A stretch of 7,142 bases of DNA, from positions 1-7,142 of the forward strand of contig JAUQPQ010000077.1 of assembly GCA_030550295.1 (NCBI GenBank), read 5' to 3'. The translations under genes and the position numbers were made by a program. Below, piece by piece: positions 6,678-7,142 of the stretch (its first letter is position 1; each line of letters opens with the position of its first letter). The notes under the pieces were generated by a model. The model worked only from the letters and a program-made list of their open reading frames with translations. It was not told the origin of the DNA and searched no databases. The DNA comes from Chloroflexota bacterium. Lineage in GTDB: Bacteria > Chloroflexota > Dehalococcoidia > SM23-28-2 > HRBIN24.

Positions 6678-7142
6678 TTCCACCCTCCCATCTAGCACTC
6701 ACGACGTTGGGCCACTGCTGGAGCACTTCTGCCGCCTGTGCCACCATCTCCTCCAAGATCTGTCTAGCTGGGCGGATATGTCGCATCATCCCAGCCACCT
6801 GCCCGGCGGCGTTCATCCACAGTTCCTTGCGCCCGGCAGTGCGTGCTGCCGCCAGCACCTGGGCCATAAAGAAGCCTTGCTGTGGGAACCCTAACAAGGG
6901 CAGGCCAGCTCGCTCCCATTCGTCGATAAGGGGGTTGTTAAGCACCCTGGCCGTTTTCCCGGTGAAGATCCGGGTAACGCGGGTATCTTCCTCGCTCGCC
7001 TCCACGATGCGGCCCTTTAGGTCTGGGTCGAGATGGGCCTCTTGTGAGACGAGGAAGGCGGTGCCCACCCATACGCCTACGGCTCCTAGGCAGAGGGCGG
7101 CGGCCAGCCCCCGGCCGTCGCCTATTCCGCCAGCTGCCACCA
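6658..7142 (-). CDS. Nitronate monooxygenase (2-nitropropane dioxygenase)-family flavoprotein, C-terminal half (5'-truncated by window edge)
   Basis: The reading frame is open to the right edge and encodes about 160 residues, roughly the second half of the usual 320-residue family protein. The visible part starts with VAAGGIGDGRGLAAALCLGA, the Gly-rich phosphate-binding segment for FMN in the TIM barrel, followed by VGVWVGTAFLVSQEA. The C-terminal part (MNAAGQVAGMMRHIRPARQI, residues 109-128) is the helical WAGQ/GLI-like tail common to this family. These enzymes use FMN and oxygen to oxidise alkyl nitronates, but many homologues found among acyl-CoA genes have no proven reaction, and the family also includes FabK-type enoyl-ACP reductases. 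The catalytic histidine region is not in the window. The first visible codon is GTG encoding an internal valine, not a start. Its end overlaps the hydratase gene by 20 bp, which indicates a shared transcript and probably a shared pathway. Confidence 0.88.
   Translation of the reverse strand, partial: VAAGGIGDGRGLAAALCLGAVGVWVGTAFLVSQEAHLDPDLKGRIVEASEEDTRVTRIFTGKTARVLNNPLIDEWERAGLPLLGFPQQGFFMAQVLAAARTAGRKELWMNAAGQVAGMMRHIRPARQILEEMVAQAAEVLQQWPNVVSARWEGGNERRTV
6678..6689 (-). promoter_or_regulatory. Ribosome binding site deciding the start of the enoyl-CoA hydratase gene
   Basis: The minus strand reads GGGAGGGTGGAA directly before the ATG at 6677, with GGAGG 6 bases from the start codon. It lies within the coding sequence of the upstream flavoprotein gene, pointing to translational coupling. 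The alternative GTG at 6698 lies upstream of this site and lacks a comparable one. Confidence 0.65.

Noticed and set aside
6129..6695. Open frame of 188 codons on the plus strand
   Set aside because: It lies wholly antisense to the enoyl-CoA hydratase gene, which has complete family motifs. Its translation resembles no known fold and contains no recognisable domain, so it is a shadow of biased codon use.
6678..6698. GTG at 6698 as the start of the enoyl-CoA hydratase
   Set aside because: It would add seven residues not needed by the crotonase fold and bypass the strong ribosome binding site before the ATG at 6677.

Overview
The window is a compact, single-strand block from a bacterial genome (roughly 60 % G+C by eye). 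All seven recognisable genes read on the minus strand, so transcription runs from the right edge to the left edge. In that order they are: a nitronate monooxygenase-type flavoprotein (5' end outside the window), an enoyl-CoA hydratase/isomerase, two consecutive class III (CaiB/BaiF) CoA-transferases, an acyl-CoA dehydrogenase, and then, after a 134-bp gap, the two permeases LivH and LivM of a branched-chain amino acid-type (HAAT) ABC importer. LivM runs off the left edge without a stop codon. No RNA gene, mobile element, CRISPR array or convincing repeat was seen.

Spacing is operon-like. The flavoprotein/hydratase genes overlap by about 20 bp, the hydratase/CoA-transferase 1 and CoA-transferase 1/CoA-transferase 2 junctions have 2-bp gaps, CoA-transferase 2/dehydrogenase has a 13-bp gap, and livH/livM share an ATGA overlap. 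Several Shine-Dalgarno sequences lie inside the end of the preceding gene. The only real intergenic space is at 2114-2247, where a separate promoter for the transporter could sit, although none is convincing.

Taken together the genes suggest uptake and CoA-dependent breakdown of a small carboxylic acid. The acid would be imported by the Liv-type transporter (its ATPases and binding protein are presumably beyond the left edge), activated by CoA transfer rather than by an ATP-dependent ligase, desaturated by the dehydrogenase and hydrated by the hydratase. The gene content resembles the CaiA/CaiB/CaiD set of carnitine metabolism, but the substrate cannot be read from the sequence. No hydroxyacyl-CoA dehydrogenase, thiolase, ligase or regulator is present in the window.

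The organism cannot be named with confidence. Frequent AGG, ATA, CTA and GGG codons at moderately high G+C, and the clustering of class III CoA-transferases with acyl-CoA dehydrogenases and Liv transporters, would fit an environmental, possibly thermophilic bacterium such as a Chloroflexota lineage. That is a weak inference. I do not see an obviously new kind of system; the points most worth a second look are the displaced catalytic base of the dehydrogenase, the divergent second CoA-transferase in a tandem pair, and the open-ended LivM C-terminus.
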